From NCBI RefSeq assembly GCF_032191465.1, contig NZ_JAQOUE010000001.1:124001-188000 (forward strand): a stretch of 64,000 bases of DNA. Reading direction: 5' to 3'. The position numbers and the translations under genes are program-made. The notes beneath the pieces were generated by a model. That model did not search any database. It saw nothing but the letters and a program-made list of their open reading frames with translations, and was not told the origin of the DNA. Below are positions 48,277 through 58,480 of this stretch, piece after piece. Positions within the stretch are counted from its first letter, which is position 1. Each line of letters starts with the position of its first letter. This stretch comes from Candidatus Nitronereus thalassa (GTDB taxonomy: Bacteria; Nitrospirota; Nitrospiria; Nitrospirales; UBA8639).

Positions 48277-49959
48277 ATGGCTGTTCCACTCAGTAATATT
48301 GAAATTGCCAATTGTGCGAAATTATGGCCGATTGGCGACGTTGCCGAAAAAAAACTTGGGTTGTCAGTCAAGGATTTAGAGCCCTTTGGATGGTATAAAG
48401 CCAAAGTGCCGCTAGCCTTTATCAAAAAGCTCCCTTATCGTCCTTCCAGTAAATTGATCCTTATGACAGCCATGACCCCAACAATGGCTGGCGAGGGAAA
48501 GACTACGACATCCGTAGGCCTTGTGGATGGGCTCAACTGCATCGGAAAAAAAGCGATGGCTGCCTTGCGTGAGCCAAGCCTGGGGCCGTGTTTTGGGATG
48601 AAGGGAGGAGCCTGCGGGGGAGGGTATGCGCAGGTGGTTCCAATGAGTGATATCAACCTGCATTTCACCGGCGATTTCCATGCTATCACTTCAGCCCATA
48701 ATTTATTAGCCGCGATGGTCGATAACCATCTGTATTGGGGACATTCCCCCATGTTGGACGCAAGGCGAATCACCTGGCGGCGTACCATGGACATGAATGA
48801 TCGCTCGCTTCGAAGTATTGTGACGGGAATCGGATCTGTGACTAATGGGTTTGCGCGGGAGGGAAAGTTTGATATTACCGCGGCCTCGGAAGTGATGGCC
48901 ATTTTGTGTCTGGCGACGGATTTACACGATCTACAACGCCGTTTGGGAAATATCAAGGTTGGACGCACTGCGAAGAAAGAGTTTGTGTTTGCCAAAGATA
49001 TCAAGGCCGAAGGGGCGATGACCGCCTTATTAAAGGATGCCTTAAATCCCAACCTTGTTCAGACGCTGGAGCATAACCCAGCTTTTGTGCATGGGGGACC
49101 ATTTGGGAATATCGCGCATGGGTGTAACTCGGTGGTCGCAACCAACGCGGCCTTAAAATTGGCGGACTATGTGGTGACGGAGGCCGGGTTCGGCGCAGAT
49201 CTAGGAGCTGAAAAATTTTTGAACATCAAATGTCGACGAGCTGGTTTTGAGCCCGCCTGTGCCGTGGTGGTGGCGACGGTGAAAGCTTTAAAACTCCATG
49301 GAGGAGTTAATCCCAAAGAGCTGGGAACAGAAAATCTCGAAGCCGTGAATCGGGGACTGCCGAATTTAGTGCGGCACCTCGACAATCTTAAAAAGTTTGG
49401 CGTGCCAGTGCTGGTGGCAATTAATCAATTTGCGAGTGATACAAAAGCGGAGCTGGACCTAGTACATGAAATTTGTGCGGGTCGGGGGGTGAAGGTTGCC
49501 TTATCCAATCATTGGGCACACGGGGGGGAAGGGGCCAGGGCCTTGGCGGAGTTAGTCGTGAAAACGATCGAAAACGAGCCATCAAAATTTCATACCTTGT
49601 ACCCCGACGAAATGTCGCTGGCCGAAAAAGTGAGAACCGTATCCCGAGAAATTTATGGGGCCGATGATGCCGATATTCCCTATGCCGTGCTTAAACGTTT
49701 TGAAGAGCTAGAGAACGCCGGCTATGGGCATTACCCGGTTTGTATGGCGAAGACTCAATACAGTTTTTCAACGGATCCTTCGAAGAAAGGGGCGCCAACA
49801 GGGTTTACCATTCCTATACGAGAAGTGCGACTTTCACTCGGAGCTGAATTCATCGTGGTGTTAACTGGGGACATCATGACCATGCCGGGTCTTCCCCAAG
49901 TGCCAGCAGCGGAAGTCGTGGGAGTAGATTCCAAGGGTGACATCTTGGGGTTGTTTTAG
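48277..49959 (+). CDS. fhs: Formate-tetrahydrofolate ligase
   Basis: 560 residues from ATG 48277 ([20 protein letters not shown]); an ATG at 48250 adds nine residues the family does not need. The ATP-binding loop is [16 protein letters not shown]. Other family blocks are [40 protein letters not shown] and [13 protein letters not shown]. It makes 10-formyl-THF from formate and ATP. In Nitrospirota the step can serve one-carbon supply from formate. No riboswitch is visible upstream. Confidence 0.95.
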   Translation: MAVPLSNIEIANCAKLWPIGDVAEKKLGLSVKDLEPFGWYKAKVPLAFIKKLPYRPSSKLILMTAMTPTMAGEGKTTTSVGLVDGLNCIGKKAMAALREPSLGPCFGMKGGACGGGYAQVVPMSDINLHFTGDFHAITSAHNLLAAMVDNHLYWGHSPMLDARRITWRRTMDMNDRSLRSIVTGIGSVTNGFAREGKFDITAASEVMAILCLATDLHDLQRRLGNIKVGRTAKKEFVFAKDIKAEGAMTALLKDALNPNLVQTLEHNPAFVHGGPFGNIAHGCNSVVATNAALKLADYVVTEAGFGADLGAEKFLNIKCRRAGFEPACAVVVATVKALKLHGGVNPKELGTENLEAVNRGLPNLVRHLDNLKKFGVPVLVAINQFASDTKAELDLVHEICAGRGVKVALSNHWAHGGEGARALAELVVKTIENEPSKFHTLYPDEMSLAEKVRTVSREIYGADDADIPYAVLKRFEELENAGYGHYPVCMAKTQYSFSTDPSKKGAPTGFTIPIREVRLSLGAEFIVVLTGDIMTMPGLPQVPAAEVVGVDSKGDILGLF

Positions 49960-50008
49960 TTGAGGGAGAAGGGCCTCATGCCCTCGATTGTCGTGAGGCT
50001 CAACGGTG

Positions 50009-50713
50009 TTATTGGAGTGTGTGCCCAGTGAGGACATAGTAGGCCTTGTCGAGGGTACTCACTGGAGAAACTTGCATCATAAAAGGTGTTTGCCATTCGT
50101 CATCCCTCAAGTCGCGTTCCTCAGGAATCACGATCCGATCCATATGCTCTGCATAGGCGGCTTCGACTTTATAGGGAATACCGCCAACTGCGCCGATGTG
50201 CCCATCTTCAGTGATGGTCCCGGTAATGGCCCGTCCAAAAATTACCATGTCTCCTTTTGCCATGGCGACGACGCTTAATCCCACCATGGCGGATAAACTA
50301 TCTCCATACATCGTCAATCCCTGATAAGGAAAGGTCAGATAGATCGTCCAGGAGTCAAGCCGAAGATGGGCGGCTTGGCAGGCTCGAGCGATGGCTTGGG
50401 TAACGGCATGTTGTGCATATGGAGAGAATCGACCGGGATCAATTCGGAAGCGGAGCTGTAATCCATTGTGGTCGGGTCGTTGTTCGAAGTAGATGACGAC
50501 ATGGGTGACAATCCCCATGGGTTGGTGTTCTTGGTTGAGTGTGACCCCAAGAATCGGAACGGCCAATTGTTGATATTTCAGCGGAGTAGGATTTGGCGCC
50601 CCGCGAGCCGGCATACTAGAAAGCAAGATCCCGGCACTCAGCAAGGAAAGGAGGAGAAATCTGTGAGCGCTTGACTCGGTGGAACGCTTGGTGAAACCTG
50701 AGTGATGAGGCAT
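50009..50713 (-). CDS. Exported Lon-protease-domain protein
   Basis: 234 residues with a hydrophobic N-terminal segment (HRFLLLSLLSAGILLSSMPA). The C-terminal half is a Lon (S16) protease domain. GDSLSAMVGLSVVAMAKGDM holds the catalytic Ser; GRAITGTITEDGHIGAVGGI, then PYKVEAAYAEHMDRIVIPEE holds the Lys (K of PYK). There is no ATPase domain, so it must degrade or process peptides without unfolding. Probably periplasmic. The GDSLS serine site differs from the usual GPSAG. Confidence 0.8.
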   Translation of the reverse strand: MPHHSGFTKRSTESSAHRFLLLSLLSAGILLSSMPARGAPNPTPLKYQQLAVPILGVTLNQEHQPMGIVTHVVIYFEQRPDHNGLQLRFRIDPGRFSPYAQHAVTQAIARACQAAHLRLDSWTIYLTFPYQGLTMYGDSLSAMVGLSVVAMAKGDMVIFGRAITGTITEDGHIGAVGGIPYKVEAAYAEHMDRIVIPEERDLRDDEWQTPFMMQVSPVSTLDKAYYVLTGHTLQ

Positions 50714-51117
50714 AACTACCTCCCTTGGTTTCTGTTGCTTTCCTTATATTTCTTTCATCGGCAACTTTATTGAGAAAAATTAAGCAATCCAGATGCCAAC
50801 ACGGATTTTTCCAAAATGTTTTATTCATGACAAAACTGAAAATGAAATAATGAGGTTGTTTCTAACCTATTAATTACAAAGGGAAAATAAGCCATGATTT
50901 TCTGGCCTGGGTATGGGTGCTGGAAATGGAAGTCCTAAACAGCCAGAACTCTTGGTGAAGGGGAATTGCCGAGTTGCCATGGGGAATTTGTCAAAAATGT
51001 GGACATGGTCAAGAATTTGTCACTCGATTGACGGCTGCATTTTTTTGGAGGGATCCTGGTAGGGTAATCTGGAAGGGCTTTATATAATTTCGGAAGAATA
51101 GGGATTCAAGATAACGA
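50714..51117. other. Divergent intergenic region upstream of uvrB
   Basis: It holds the promoters of two divergent genes. A TATAAT at 51083-51088 is a good -10 for uvrB; no matching -35 is obvious. I do not recognise a LexA box by eye. Confidence 0.5.
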
Positions 51118-53133
51118 ATGGCGAAGTTCAATTTACAGTCGGAATTTTCTCCCAAAGGCGATCAGGGGCAGGCGATTGCATCACTGACACAGGGGGTTCG
51201 AGAGAACAAGAAACACCAGGTGCTTCTAGGGGTCACGGGGTCGGGCAAGACATTTACCATGGCAAATGTCATTGCCAACGTTCAGAAACCGACGTTGGTC
51301 GTGGTGCATAACAAAACCTTGGCTGCGCAATTGTATCAGGAATTTAAAAGTTTTTTCCCCGACAATGCGGTGGAGTATTTCGTTAGTTATTACGACTACT
51401 ATCAGCCCGAAGCATACATTCCGACGACGGATACCTACATTGCCAAAGACTCGGCAATTAATGACACCATCGATCAGATGCGACATGCGGCAACTTCCGC
51501 ACTCTTGGAACGGGACGACATTATTATTGTCGCGTCGGTGTCCTGTATCTATGGGTTGGGATCTCCAGAGGTCTACCATGAAATGTTGTTGTTTCTGGAA
51601 GAAGGCATGGAAATTCGCCGGGAAGCAATATTGGCAAAACTGGTGGATATTCAATACTCCCGCAATGATCTGGAGTTGCAACGTGGAATGTTTCGTGCGC
51701 GCGGCGATGTGATTGAAATTTTTCCAGCTGCCTCGGATTCCAACACCATTCGTGTGGAATTGTTTGGCGATACCGTGGATTCGATTTCAGAGATCGATCC
51801 GCTCACTGGCCAGTCGTTGAAACGCTTGTCAAAAATACCCATTTATCCCAAAAGCCATTACGTCATTGCGCCGGATCGGTATGAAGGTGCATTGAAGGGG
51901 ATTGAAGAAGAGTTGGAGGAAAGGATTGCGTATTTCAGTAAAAATAACCAACTTCTTGAAGCGCAACGCATTGAACAGCGGACGCGGTTTGATCTGGAAA
52001 TGATTCGGGCGATGGGCTATTGCCATGGAATCGAAAACTATTCTCGCCATTTGAGTGGTCGAGCGCCAGGTGAACCCCCTCCGACCCTGCTAGATTATTT
52101 TCCCAAAGATTATCTCCTGGTGGTGGATGAAGCGCATGTGACCATTCCGCAATTTGGAGGGATGTATGAGGGCGATCGCTCTCGCAAGAAGACGTTGGTG
52201 GAATATGGCTTTCGGCTTCCCTCTGCTTTGGATAATCGACCGCTGACGTTTCAAGAGTTTGGGGGGTTTGTCAATCAGGCAGTGTATGTCTCGGCCACTC
52301 CAGGTCCCTATGAATTAAAACATGCGGGAAAAGAAGTCGTGGAGCAAATAATTCGCCCCACGGGATTAATGGATCCTGTGGTAGAAGTGATTCCTGCCAA
52401 GGGGCAAGTGGAGCATTTACTCGGCGAGGTGAAAGGCACCATTAAGCAAGGTTTTCGCGTATTGGTTACGACGCTGACCAAACGTATGGCCGAAGATCTT
52501 TCGGAGTATTACCATGAACAGGGCTTGAAAGTGCGGTATCTGCATTCGGATATTAAGACCCTCGAACGGGCCGACATTATTCGGGATCTTCGTCGAGGCA
52601 AGTTTGATGTACTCGTCGGCATTAACCTCTTACGCGAGGGTTTGGATTTGCCCGAGGTCGCTTTGGTGGGGGTGTTGGATGCGGATAAGGAAGGTTTTCT
52701 CCGCGGGCATCGTGCGCTGATTCAAACCGCAGGGCGGGCGGCGCGGAATAGTGAAGGTCGGGTCATTCTTTATGGCGATATCATTACTGACTCCATGAGG
52801 ACGACCATTGACGAGACGGCCCGCCGGCGTACCATCCAAGCTGAATATAATGCTGTTCATGGAATAACGCCGGCGACGATCAAAAAGCGAATTCATGATC
52901 TGGAATATCAGATAGCTGAGGCGGATTATCTTGATCTTGGAGTCGCCGCGGAAAAAGAGGTGGTGTATGGGGATGAATCAGAAATAGAAAAAACGATTGA
53001 GGCGTTGAACAAGGAAATGAAAGTTGCAGCCAAGGCTCTAGAGTTTGAACGCGCGGCGAAGTTGCGCGACAAAATCCGTGGATTGCGACAACAAGAGTTA
53101 CAGTTGGGTGGAACGCTTTCTGAAAATACTTGA
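51118..53133 (+). CDS. uvrB: Excinuclease ABC subunit B
   Basis: 671 residues. Walker A is [18 protein letters not shown] (residues about 37-54). The beta-hairpin that locks on DNA carries [20 protein letters not shown]. The helicase motif [11 protein letters not shown] and motif VI region [20 protein letters not shown] are present. The C-terminal UvrC-binding helices ([35 protein letters not shown]) complete the protein. It verifies lesions in nucleotide excision repair. No defect seen. Confidence 0.98.
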   Translation: MAKFNLQSEFSPKGDQGQAIASLTQGVRENKKHQVLLGVTGSGKTFTMANVIANVQKPTLVVVHNKTLAAQLYQEFKSFFPDNAVEYFVSYYDYYQPEAYIPTTDTYIAKDSAINDTIDQMRHAATSALLERDDIIIVASVSCIYGLGSPEVYHEMLLFLEEGMEIRREAILAKLVDIQYSRNDLELQRGMFRARGDVIEIFPAASDSNTIRVELFGDTVDSISEIDPLTGQSLKRLSKIPIYPKSHYVIAPDRYEGALKGIEEELEERIAYFSKNNQLLEAQRIEQRTRFDLEMIRAMGYCHGIENYSRHLSGRAPGEPPPTLLDYFPKDYLLVVDEAHVTIPQFGGMYEGDRSRKKTLVEYGFRLPSALDNRPLTFQEFGGFVNQAVYVSATPGPYELKHAGKEVVEQIIRPTGLMDPVVEVIPAKGQVEHLLGEVKGTIKQGFRVLVTTLTKRMAEDLSEYYHEQGLKVRYLHSDIKTLERADIIRDLRRGKFDVLVGINLLREGLDLPEVALVGVLDADKEGFLRGHRALIQTAGRAARNSEGRVILYGDIITDSMRTTIDETARRRTIQAEYNAVHGITPATIKKRIHDLEYQIAEADYLDLGVAAEKEVVYGDESEIEKTIEALNKEMKVAAKALEFERAAKLRDKIRGLRQQELQLGGTLSENT

Positions 53134-53205
53134 GGGAGTAGTCACGGGATCTTGTTTTGGCAAATCTCAAAATTATTGAATTACCAAATCCAAATCAGGA
53201 CGGAA

Positions 53206-53466
53206 TTAGATATTTTTGTACAGGTAAATTCCTAAGAAAATTCCCAGCAACGTGAGAAGATTGATTTTGAGAATAAACCCAAGCGTGATTTTGAGAAGAA
53301 CCAAATCAACTGTGAAGGGAGGGTCCAACCCAGGAGAAACGGAACGGGCAAAAATATTTTGAACGGTGCCGGATGGCGTGAATACCCGAAGAATTTCCCC
53401 AAGAACTCCGCCCAACAACCCACCAATAAAAATGAACCCGAGTAAGGTCCATCCAGATTTTTTCAC
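53206..53466 (-). CDS. Small membrane protein (DUF4321 type)
   Basis: 86 residues with two membrane helices (WTLLGFIFIGGLLGGVLGEI and TLLGIFLGIYLY). The glycine-rich first helix and the FTVDLVLLKITLGFILKIN segment match DUF4321, small proteins common in Nitrospirota, Firmicutes and other phyla. Function unknown. It is convergent with uvrB and divergent from ffh. Confidence 0.75.
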   Translation of the reverse strand: MKKSGWTLLGFIFIGGLLGGVLGEILRVFTPSGTVQNIFARSVSPGLDPPFTVDLVLLKITLGFILKINLLTLLGIFLGIYLYKNI

Positions 53467-53586
53467 AGTTACTCCTTTATGTCAGTAATTTTGAGATGTC
53501 AGGATTGAAAAATATAAGGGTAAACTACTAAGAAAATTACGGCAATATAGGCTTTAAGTCAAGGAAGGAATCCCCTAAGTGAAACC

Positions 53587-53616
53587 TTGACAGAGTGTTA
53601 GGTGGTTGTCTAGACT
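53587..53616 (+). promoter_or_regulatory. Probable ffh promoter
   Basis: TTGACA at 53587-53592 and TAGACT at 53611-53616 with an 18-base spacer, about 50 bases upstream of the ffh ATG. Confidence 0.5.
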
Positions 53617-53662
53617 TCAGCGAAATTTTCCAAATTTTTCGTATGGTTAGGAGCCTCGATTC

Positions 53663-55051
53663 ATGTTTTCCGCACTCACCGAAAAAATTGATTCTGTCCT
53701 CAAAAAGATCAGAGGGCCAGGTGTCTTGCGTGAGCAGGATGTCACCGAGGCACTAAAGGAAGTTCGTCTCGCCCTCTTAGAGGCAGATGTCAATTTCAAG
53801 ATCGTCAAGGACTTCATTGCCCGCGTTCAAGAAAAGGCGGTGGGCAAAGAAATCCTAGAAAGCCTGAATCCAGGCCAACAAGTCGTCAAAGTGGTCTGGG
53901 AAGAATTGCGGGACCTGATGGGGTCCGAGCATGCAGGCCTGTCCCTCTCCTCACAGCCACCTACCGTGGTGATGATGGTGGGGTTGCAAGGTGCAGGTAA
54001 AACCACGAGCTGCGGGAAGCTGGCCTATCAATTCAAAAAACAGAGTAAACGAGTTTTGATGATTGCGGCTGACCCTAGGCGTCCCGCGGCAGCAGATCAA
54101 TTAGCCTCTCTTGGCTCGGACTTAGACATTCCGGTCCACCGTGCCGACCAAGTATTATCCGGCCGGGCGCAGGTGACTCAGTTCTGTAAAGAGGGCGTTG
54201 CCCGAGGTCGCGAACATGGCTATGACGTGGTGGTGTTGGACACTGGCGGCCGTTTACAAGTTGATCAAGATTTAATGCAGGAGTTGGTGGATATAAAGGC
54301 CGCCGTCATGCCGCAGGAAATCCTTTTGGTTGCGGACTCCATGACTGGGCAGGAAGCCGTAAACGTGGCCGAGCAGTTTGACCAGCAGGTCGGGATCACC
54401 GGGGTGATTTTGACGAAAATCGAGGGAGATGCCCGAGGTGGGGCGGTTCTTTCCATTCGTGCCGCCACGGGAAAGCCCATTAAATACCTTGGTGTCGGGG
54501 AGAAATCCGATGCCTTGGAACCCTTTCATCCTGATCGCATGGCCTCCCGTATTTTGGGGATGGGTGACGTATTGTCCCTCATTGAAAAAGCCCAGGATGC
54601 AATTTCCAAGGAGGAAGCCGAGTCCCTTCAGCGCAAGATGACGAGCAATACCTTGACCCTGGAGGATTTTCGGGATCAAATCAAGCAGGTCAATAAACTT
54701 GGGTCCATGGAGCAAATCATGGGCATGCTCCCTGGGGGGGAGAAGCTGAAGGCCATGGTCAGTGGGGCCTCAAACCAAGGGTTGCCGGAAAAAGAAATGA
54801 GCCGGGTGGTGGCTATCATTGATTCCATGACCCCCAAAGAGCGAAGGGATCATACGATTATCAATGGGAGCCGAAAGAAGCGCATCGCTAAAGGCAGTGG
54901 TACGTCGGTACAGGAGATTAACCGGCTGATCAAGCAATTTTTAGGCGCTAGGACCATGATGAAATCCTTGGTCGGGGGGAAGGGCAAACCCGGAAAGCTG
55001 GGGAAGTTGAAAAGGCGGGGAAAACTTATTCGAGCCCTTCACTCTCCTTGA
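53663..55051 (+). CDS. ffh: Signal recognition particle protein Ffh
   Basis: 462 residues. The N domain (ALKEVRLALLEADVNFKIVK) is followed by the G domain: GLQGAGKTTSCGKLA (G1, from about 107), AADPRRPAAADQL, LDTGGRLQVD (usually DTAGR) and TKIEGDARGGA. The M domain has a Met-rich C-terminal part (MEQIMGMLPGGEKLKAMV, then RRDHTIINGSRKKRIAKGSG). It delivers nascent membrane proteins to FtsY with 4.5S RNA. First gene of the translation/secretion cluster. Confidence 0.98.
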   Translation: MFSALTEKIDSVLKKIRGPGVLREQDVTEALKEVRLALLEADVNFKIVKDFIARVQEKAVGKEILESLNPGQQVVKVVWEELRDLMGSEHAGLSLSSQPPTVVMMVGLQGAGKTTSCGKLAYQFKKQSKRVLMIAADPRRPAAADQLASLGSDLDIPVHRADQVLSGRAQVTQFCKEGVARGREHGYDVVVLDTGGRLQVDQDLMQELVDIKAAVMPQEILLVADSMTGQEAVNVAEQFDQQVGITGVILTKIEGDARGGAVLSIRAATGKPIKYLGVGEKSDALEPFHPDRMASRILGMGDVLSLIEKAQDAISKEEAESLQRKMTSNTLTLEDFRDQIKQVNKLGSMEQIMGMLPGGEKLKAMVSGASNQGLPEKEMSRVVAIIDSMTPKERRDHTIINGSRKKRIAKGSGTSVQEINRLIKQFLGARTMMKSLVGGKGKPGKLGKLKRRGKLIRALHSP

Positions 55052-55137
55052 GTATATTTTTTCATTTCATTTAGAGTATAATGATCACCTTTTGTGAAGA
55101 ATTGTCTACATTTATACATTGAAGGAGGAGTCAGCGC

Positions 55138-55410
55138 GTGGCGGTTCATTTACGGTTAAGTCGGGTGGGGAGACACAAGCGGCCATTTTATAGAGTCGTG
55201 GCTGTTGATTCGAGAATGCGACGGGATGGACGGGCTCTTGAAGTCCTTGGGACTCATGACCCTTTAAAAGAGCCAACAGTGACTGAATTAAAGTCAGAAC
55301 GGGTATTGGATTGGCTGCAAAAAGGGGCCCAACCCTCTGTCACAGTTCGTACGCTATTACGACGGTCTGGTATTTGGAAGACTTTTGAAGATTCTCGAAA
55401 AAAATCATAG
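55138..55410 (+). CDS. rpsP: Ribosomal protein bS16
   Basis: 90 residues from GTG 55138, with GAAGGAGGAG upstream. AVHLRLSRVGRHKRPFYRVV, then AVDSRMRRDGRALEVLG and RVLDWLQKGAQPSVTVRTLL are the bS16 hallmarks. It helps assemble the 30S subunit. The KH-domain gene often found next to rpsP is absent here. Confidence 0.97.
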   Translation: MAVHLRLSRVGRHKRPFYRVVAVDSRMRRDGRALEVLGTHDPLKEPTVTELKSERVLDWLQKGAQPSVTVRTLLRRSGIWKTFEDSRKKS

Positions 55411-55494
55411 CATCCTTCCGTTCGTTTAGGTTTTCCTTCCCACAATGTTGGGAGTCCCTTATGATAAGGAGGCAACCCAACCTACACGGAATTC

Positions 55495-56055
55495 ATGGAA
55501 TCCCACTATATTGTAGATGGTGATGTGATGCCTGAAACAGAATTCGTGACTATCGGGAAGATCGTGAAGCCTTTTGGTGTTCGAGGGCAGGTTCGTGTGC
55601 TCTCTCTTACCGATGTGCCTGGGCGATTGGAAAACTTGGACGAAGTGAGGATTGAAACAGCATCGGGAGAATCTTTGGTCACCAAAGTCAGCGATGTTCA
55701 TTCCGATGGGCGGTCCTACTTGTTTCGGTTTCAGGCATTTTCTTCGCCTGAGGAAGTGGCTGCCTTTCGAGGGGCATGGTTAAAAGTTCCCCTAAATACG
55801 GTTCCTCCAGCACCTGAAGGACACCATTATCAATTCGAATTGATCGGCCTCACGGTCAAAGAGGAATCTGGGAAGGTTTTGGGAGTGCTGGAGGAAGTGA
55901 TTGAAACTCCGGCTCAGCACTTATTCGTCATACGGGGGCAGGATGGGGAGCTACTTTTGCCGGCGTTTAAAAAATGGATTCAGAAAGTTGATATTCCCGG
56001 CCAAGAGATGATCGTATTTCCAAAAGAAGAATGGTCTGGTGATTATGCAGTGTGA
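55495..56055 (+). CDS. rimM: 16S rRNA processing protein RimM
   Basis: 186 residues. TIGKIVKPFGVRGQVRVLSL opens the RimM N-terminal barrel. HHYQFELIGLTVKEESGKVL and the PRC-barrel-like ELLLPAFKKWIQKVDIPGQE close it. It aids 30S head maturation through uS19. A GGAGG is 24 bases before ATG 55495, rather far; ATG 55528 (MPETEFVTIG) is a possible shorter start. Confidence 0.95.
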   Translation: MESHYIVDGDVMPETEFVTIGKIVKPFGVRGQVRVLSLTDVPGRLENLDEVRIETASGESLVTKVSDVHSDGRSYLFRFQAFSSPEEVAAFRGAWLKVPLNTVPPAPEGHHYQFELIGLTVKEESGKVLGVLEEVIETPAQHLFVIRGQDGELLLPAFKKWIQKVDIPGQEMIVFPKEEWSGDYAV

Positions 56056-56788
56056 CGTTCTTACCTTATTCCCGGAGTTGATTGAAGGTATTGCGGCTCA
56101 GAGTATGTTGAAGCGTGCCCAAGAAAGTGGTCGGGTCTGCATCCGATCCCATAATATTCGGGACTATATAAAAGATCGGCATCGCATTGCGGATGATGCC
56201 CCTTATGGGGGTGGGTGTGGAATGGTCATGAAGGCCGAACCAATTTTTCGTGCGATTGATGCGTTACAGGATGAGGGACAAGAGTTGCGCTTGATCTTTC
56301 CTTCGCCACAAGGCATTCCCTTTTCGCATCAATTGGCGATGGACTTGAGTCGTGAATCGAGGCGGCTGGTCTGGATCTGTGGCCATTATGAGGGTATTGA
56401 TGAGCGGGTGCTGACTCGATTGGAACCTGAGGAAATTTCCATTGGAGATTACGTGCTGACAGGTGGAGAATTACCAGCCATGGTCATGATTGATGCGGCT
56501 GCTCGGTTGGTTCCTGGAGTGGTGGGAGATCCCGGATCGGTGGAACAAGATTCTTTTGCGGATGTATTGCTTGATTATCCCCATTATACTCGGCCCGAAG
56601 GAGTTCGTGGGTATGGGGTACCCGATGTGTTGTTGTCCGGCAATCATGCGGCCATTCGTCTTTGGCGGCGAAAAGAATCTTTGCGCAATACCTACTGGAA
56701 ACGTCCCGATGTTTTGCATGATGAATGCTTAACAGAAGAAGATCGACGATTATTAAGAGAAATATCTCAAGAATGTGAACAAGTTTAA
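56045..56788 (+). CDS. trmD: tRNA (guanine-N1)-methyltransferase
   Basis: 247 residues from ATG 56045, overlapping the rimM end; GTG 56039 is in frame. DDAPYGGGCGMVMKAEPIF, WICGHYEGIDERVL and ISIGDYVLTGGELPAMVMID form the trefoil-knot SAM site. VEQDSFADVLLDYPHYTRP and the C-terminal helices complete the enzyme, which makes m1G37 in tRNA and prevents frameshifting. Confidence 0.97.
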   Translation: MQCDVLTLFPELIEGIAAQSMLKRAQESGRVCIRSHNIRDYIKDRHRIADDAPYGGGCGMVMKAEPIFRAIDALQDEGQELRLIFPSPQGIPFSHQLAMDLSRESRRLVWICGHYEGIDERVLTRLEPEEISIGDYVLTGGELPAMVMIDAAARLVPGVVGDPGSVEQDSFADVLLDYPHYTRPEGVRGYGVPDVLLSGNHAAIRLWRRKESLRNTYWKRPDVLHDECLTEEDRRLLREISQECEQV

Positions 56789-56816
56789 TCAGTGAGTGAC
56801 TGGGAGGAATAAGATC

Positions 56817-57248
56817 ATGAATCGGTTGCAGCGACTTGAGCAGACGTTTCCAACAAACACCCTGCCGGATTTTGAGATTGGCGATACCGTTCGGGTGCAT
56901 GTCAAGGTCATTGAGGGAGAAAAAGAGCGGGTCCAGGTGTTTGAAGGTCTGGTCATTGCTCGCAAAGGGAAAAAAGTGAGCGAGACCTTCACGGTAAGAA
57001 AGATTTCTTATAGTGTGGGGGTGGAACGCGTGTTCCCTGTCAATTCTCCGAATATTGCGAAGGTGGAGGTGATCCGAAAAGGAAAGGTTCGACGCGCAAA
57101 ACTTTATTACCTTCGCGATAAAATAGGAAAATATGCCAAGGTCGCTGAGCGGGAATATTCTCGGATTAAGAAAGTGACTCCGACCGCTACAGTGGCTGAG
57201 TCGACTCCTCTAAAAGAACCAGCAACAGAGACGACATCCTCGGACTAA
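56817..57248 (+). CDS. rplS: Ribosomal protein bL19
   Basis: 143 residues from ATG 56817, with GGGAGGA 8 bases upstream. [20 protein letters not shown], then [34 protein letters not shown] and [20 protein letters not shown] are bL19. It has a Thr/Glu-rich C-terminal extension of about 25 residues beyond the usual end. An upstream in-frame start (56796) would place the ribosome site inside the gene. Confidence 0.97.
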   Translation: MNRLQRLEQTFPTNTLPDFEIGDTVRVHVKVIEGEKERVQVFEGLVIARKGKKVSETFTVRKISYSVGVERVFPVNSPNIAKVEVIRKGKVRRAKLYYLRDKIGKYAKVAEREYSRIKKVTPTATVAESTPLKEPATETTSSD

Positions 57249-57263
57249 TCTGCAAGGTGTTCA

Positions 57264-57941
57264 ATGGGTTGTGAGGGGCTCCCCGTGGAACAAGAGTCAG
57301 TTGCCTGGGGCCAGGATAGCCCCACCCTGTTGTTTGAAGAAGAAGCTCGGGCCTGTGGTTACCGACGAGTGGCAGGGTTGGATGAGGCCGGACGAGGACC
57401 TCTTGCCGGTCCAGTGGTGGGCGCGGCAGTTATTCTTCCGCGGCGATTTGCTTTAGAGGGGTTGAATGATTCTAAGGAAGTCAATCCTGAAAAGCGTGAG
57501 GTATTGTTTTTCGAAATTGCACAGCAAGCCATTGCTTGGGCCATAGGAATTGCTACAGAGCTGGAAATTGATCACCACAATATTCTCGGAGCCACTCGAC
57601 TGGCTTGGAGGCGCGCACTTGAACAACTTCCCCTATCCCCGGACTTTTTGCTTATTGATGCCACCACCTTACCGGGAGAATCTATTCCTCAACGAGCGGT
57701 GGTGAAGGGGGACCAATTATCTCTTTCAATCGCCGCGGCCTCCATCCTTGCAAAAGTGTATCGTGATCGGTTGATGGAGGACTATCATCATCAATATCCG
57801 AATTACCAATTTCATATCCATAAAGGCTATCCGACCCCAACGCATCTTCGGTTAATTCAAGAGTTTGGACCAAGTCCAGTCCACCGGCGGAGTTTTCAGC
57901 CAATCAAAACATTACTTCAATCGCATCAGGAGGATGTGTGA
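57264..57941 (+). CDS. rnhB: Ribonuclease HII
   Basis: 225 residues. RVAGLDEAGRGPLAGPVVGA carries the first acidic residues. LNDSKEVNPEKRE, FLLIDATTLP and KGDQLSLSIAAASILAKVYR follow. The C-terminal HIHKGYPTPTHLRLIQEFGP closes the fold. It nicks RNA in RNA-DNA hybrids and removes misincorporated ribonucleotides. It overlaps yraN by GTGA. Confidence 0.97.
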   Translation: MGCEGLPVEQESVAWGQDSPTLLFEEEARACGYRRVAGLDEAGRGPLAGPVVGAAVILPRRFALEGLNDSKEVNPEKREVLFFEIAQQAIAWAIGIATELEIDHHNILGATRLAWRRALEQLPLSPDFLLIDATTLPGESIPQRAVVKGDQLSLSIAAASILAKVYRDRLMEDYHHQYPNYQFHIHKGYPTPTHLRLIQEFGPSPVHRRSFQPIKTLLQSHQEDV

Positions 57942-58324
57942 CGTCCAATTCTCAGGTCTTTGGCAAGGACGCCGAAGTCGCTGCTGAGCAATATCTTCGT
58001 CAATTGGGATATCGAATTTTAGGACGTAATGTTCGATTGTCCAATGGGGAGTTGGATCTTGTTGCGCAGCACCAGGACACCATTGTTTTTGTGGAAGTGA
58101 AGGCCAGGCGCACGGCGCAATTTGGGGGAGCCAAGTATTCTGTTACGTCTCAAAAGCAGAAACGTTTGATCAATCTTGCGGCACAATACCTCTCTCAGCA
58201 TGAGTTATCTCAACGACTATCTAGGTTTGATGTCATTTTGTATCAGTGCGACGACAAACAGGTCGGTCATTTGGAGCATCTGGCAAATGCCTTCGAACTT
58301 GAAGGGAATGACGGACGCTGGTAG
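57938..58324 (+). CDS. yraN: YraN/UPF0102 endonuclease-like protein
   Basis: 128 residues from GTG 57938. GKDAEVAAEQYLRQLGYRIL, then NGELDLVAQHQDTIVFVEVK and AR show the GExDL...FVEVK motif of the family, which has a Holliday-resolvase-like nuclease fold. The biological role is not settled. It is translationally coupled to rnhB, as in many bacteria. Confidence 0.92.
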   Translation: MTSNSQVFGKDAEVAAEQYLRQLGYRILGRNVRLSNGELDLVAQHQDTIVFVEVKARRTAQFGGAKYSVTSQKQKRLINLAAQYLSQHELSQRLSRFDVILYQCDDKQVGHLEHLANAFELEGNDGRW

Positions 58325-58480
58325 CCAATCGACCGCTTGAGTGAGATTCACTCTGGCTCTGGAAGTGGTTCGACGAAATGTCCTTGGCTCGAAGTTGGTA
58401 GGGAAGGAATTTTTACAAAACAGGCCAGAAGCAGTGCAGCGGCAATAAACGCAAGATGGATGAGGTCGCACACCACCCTG

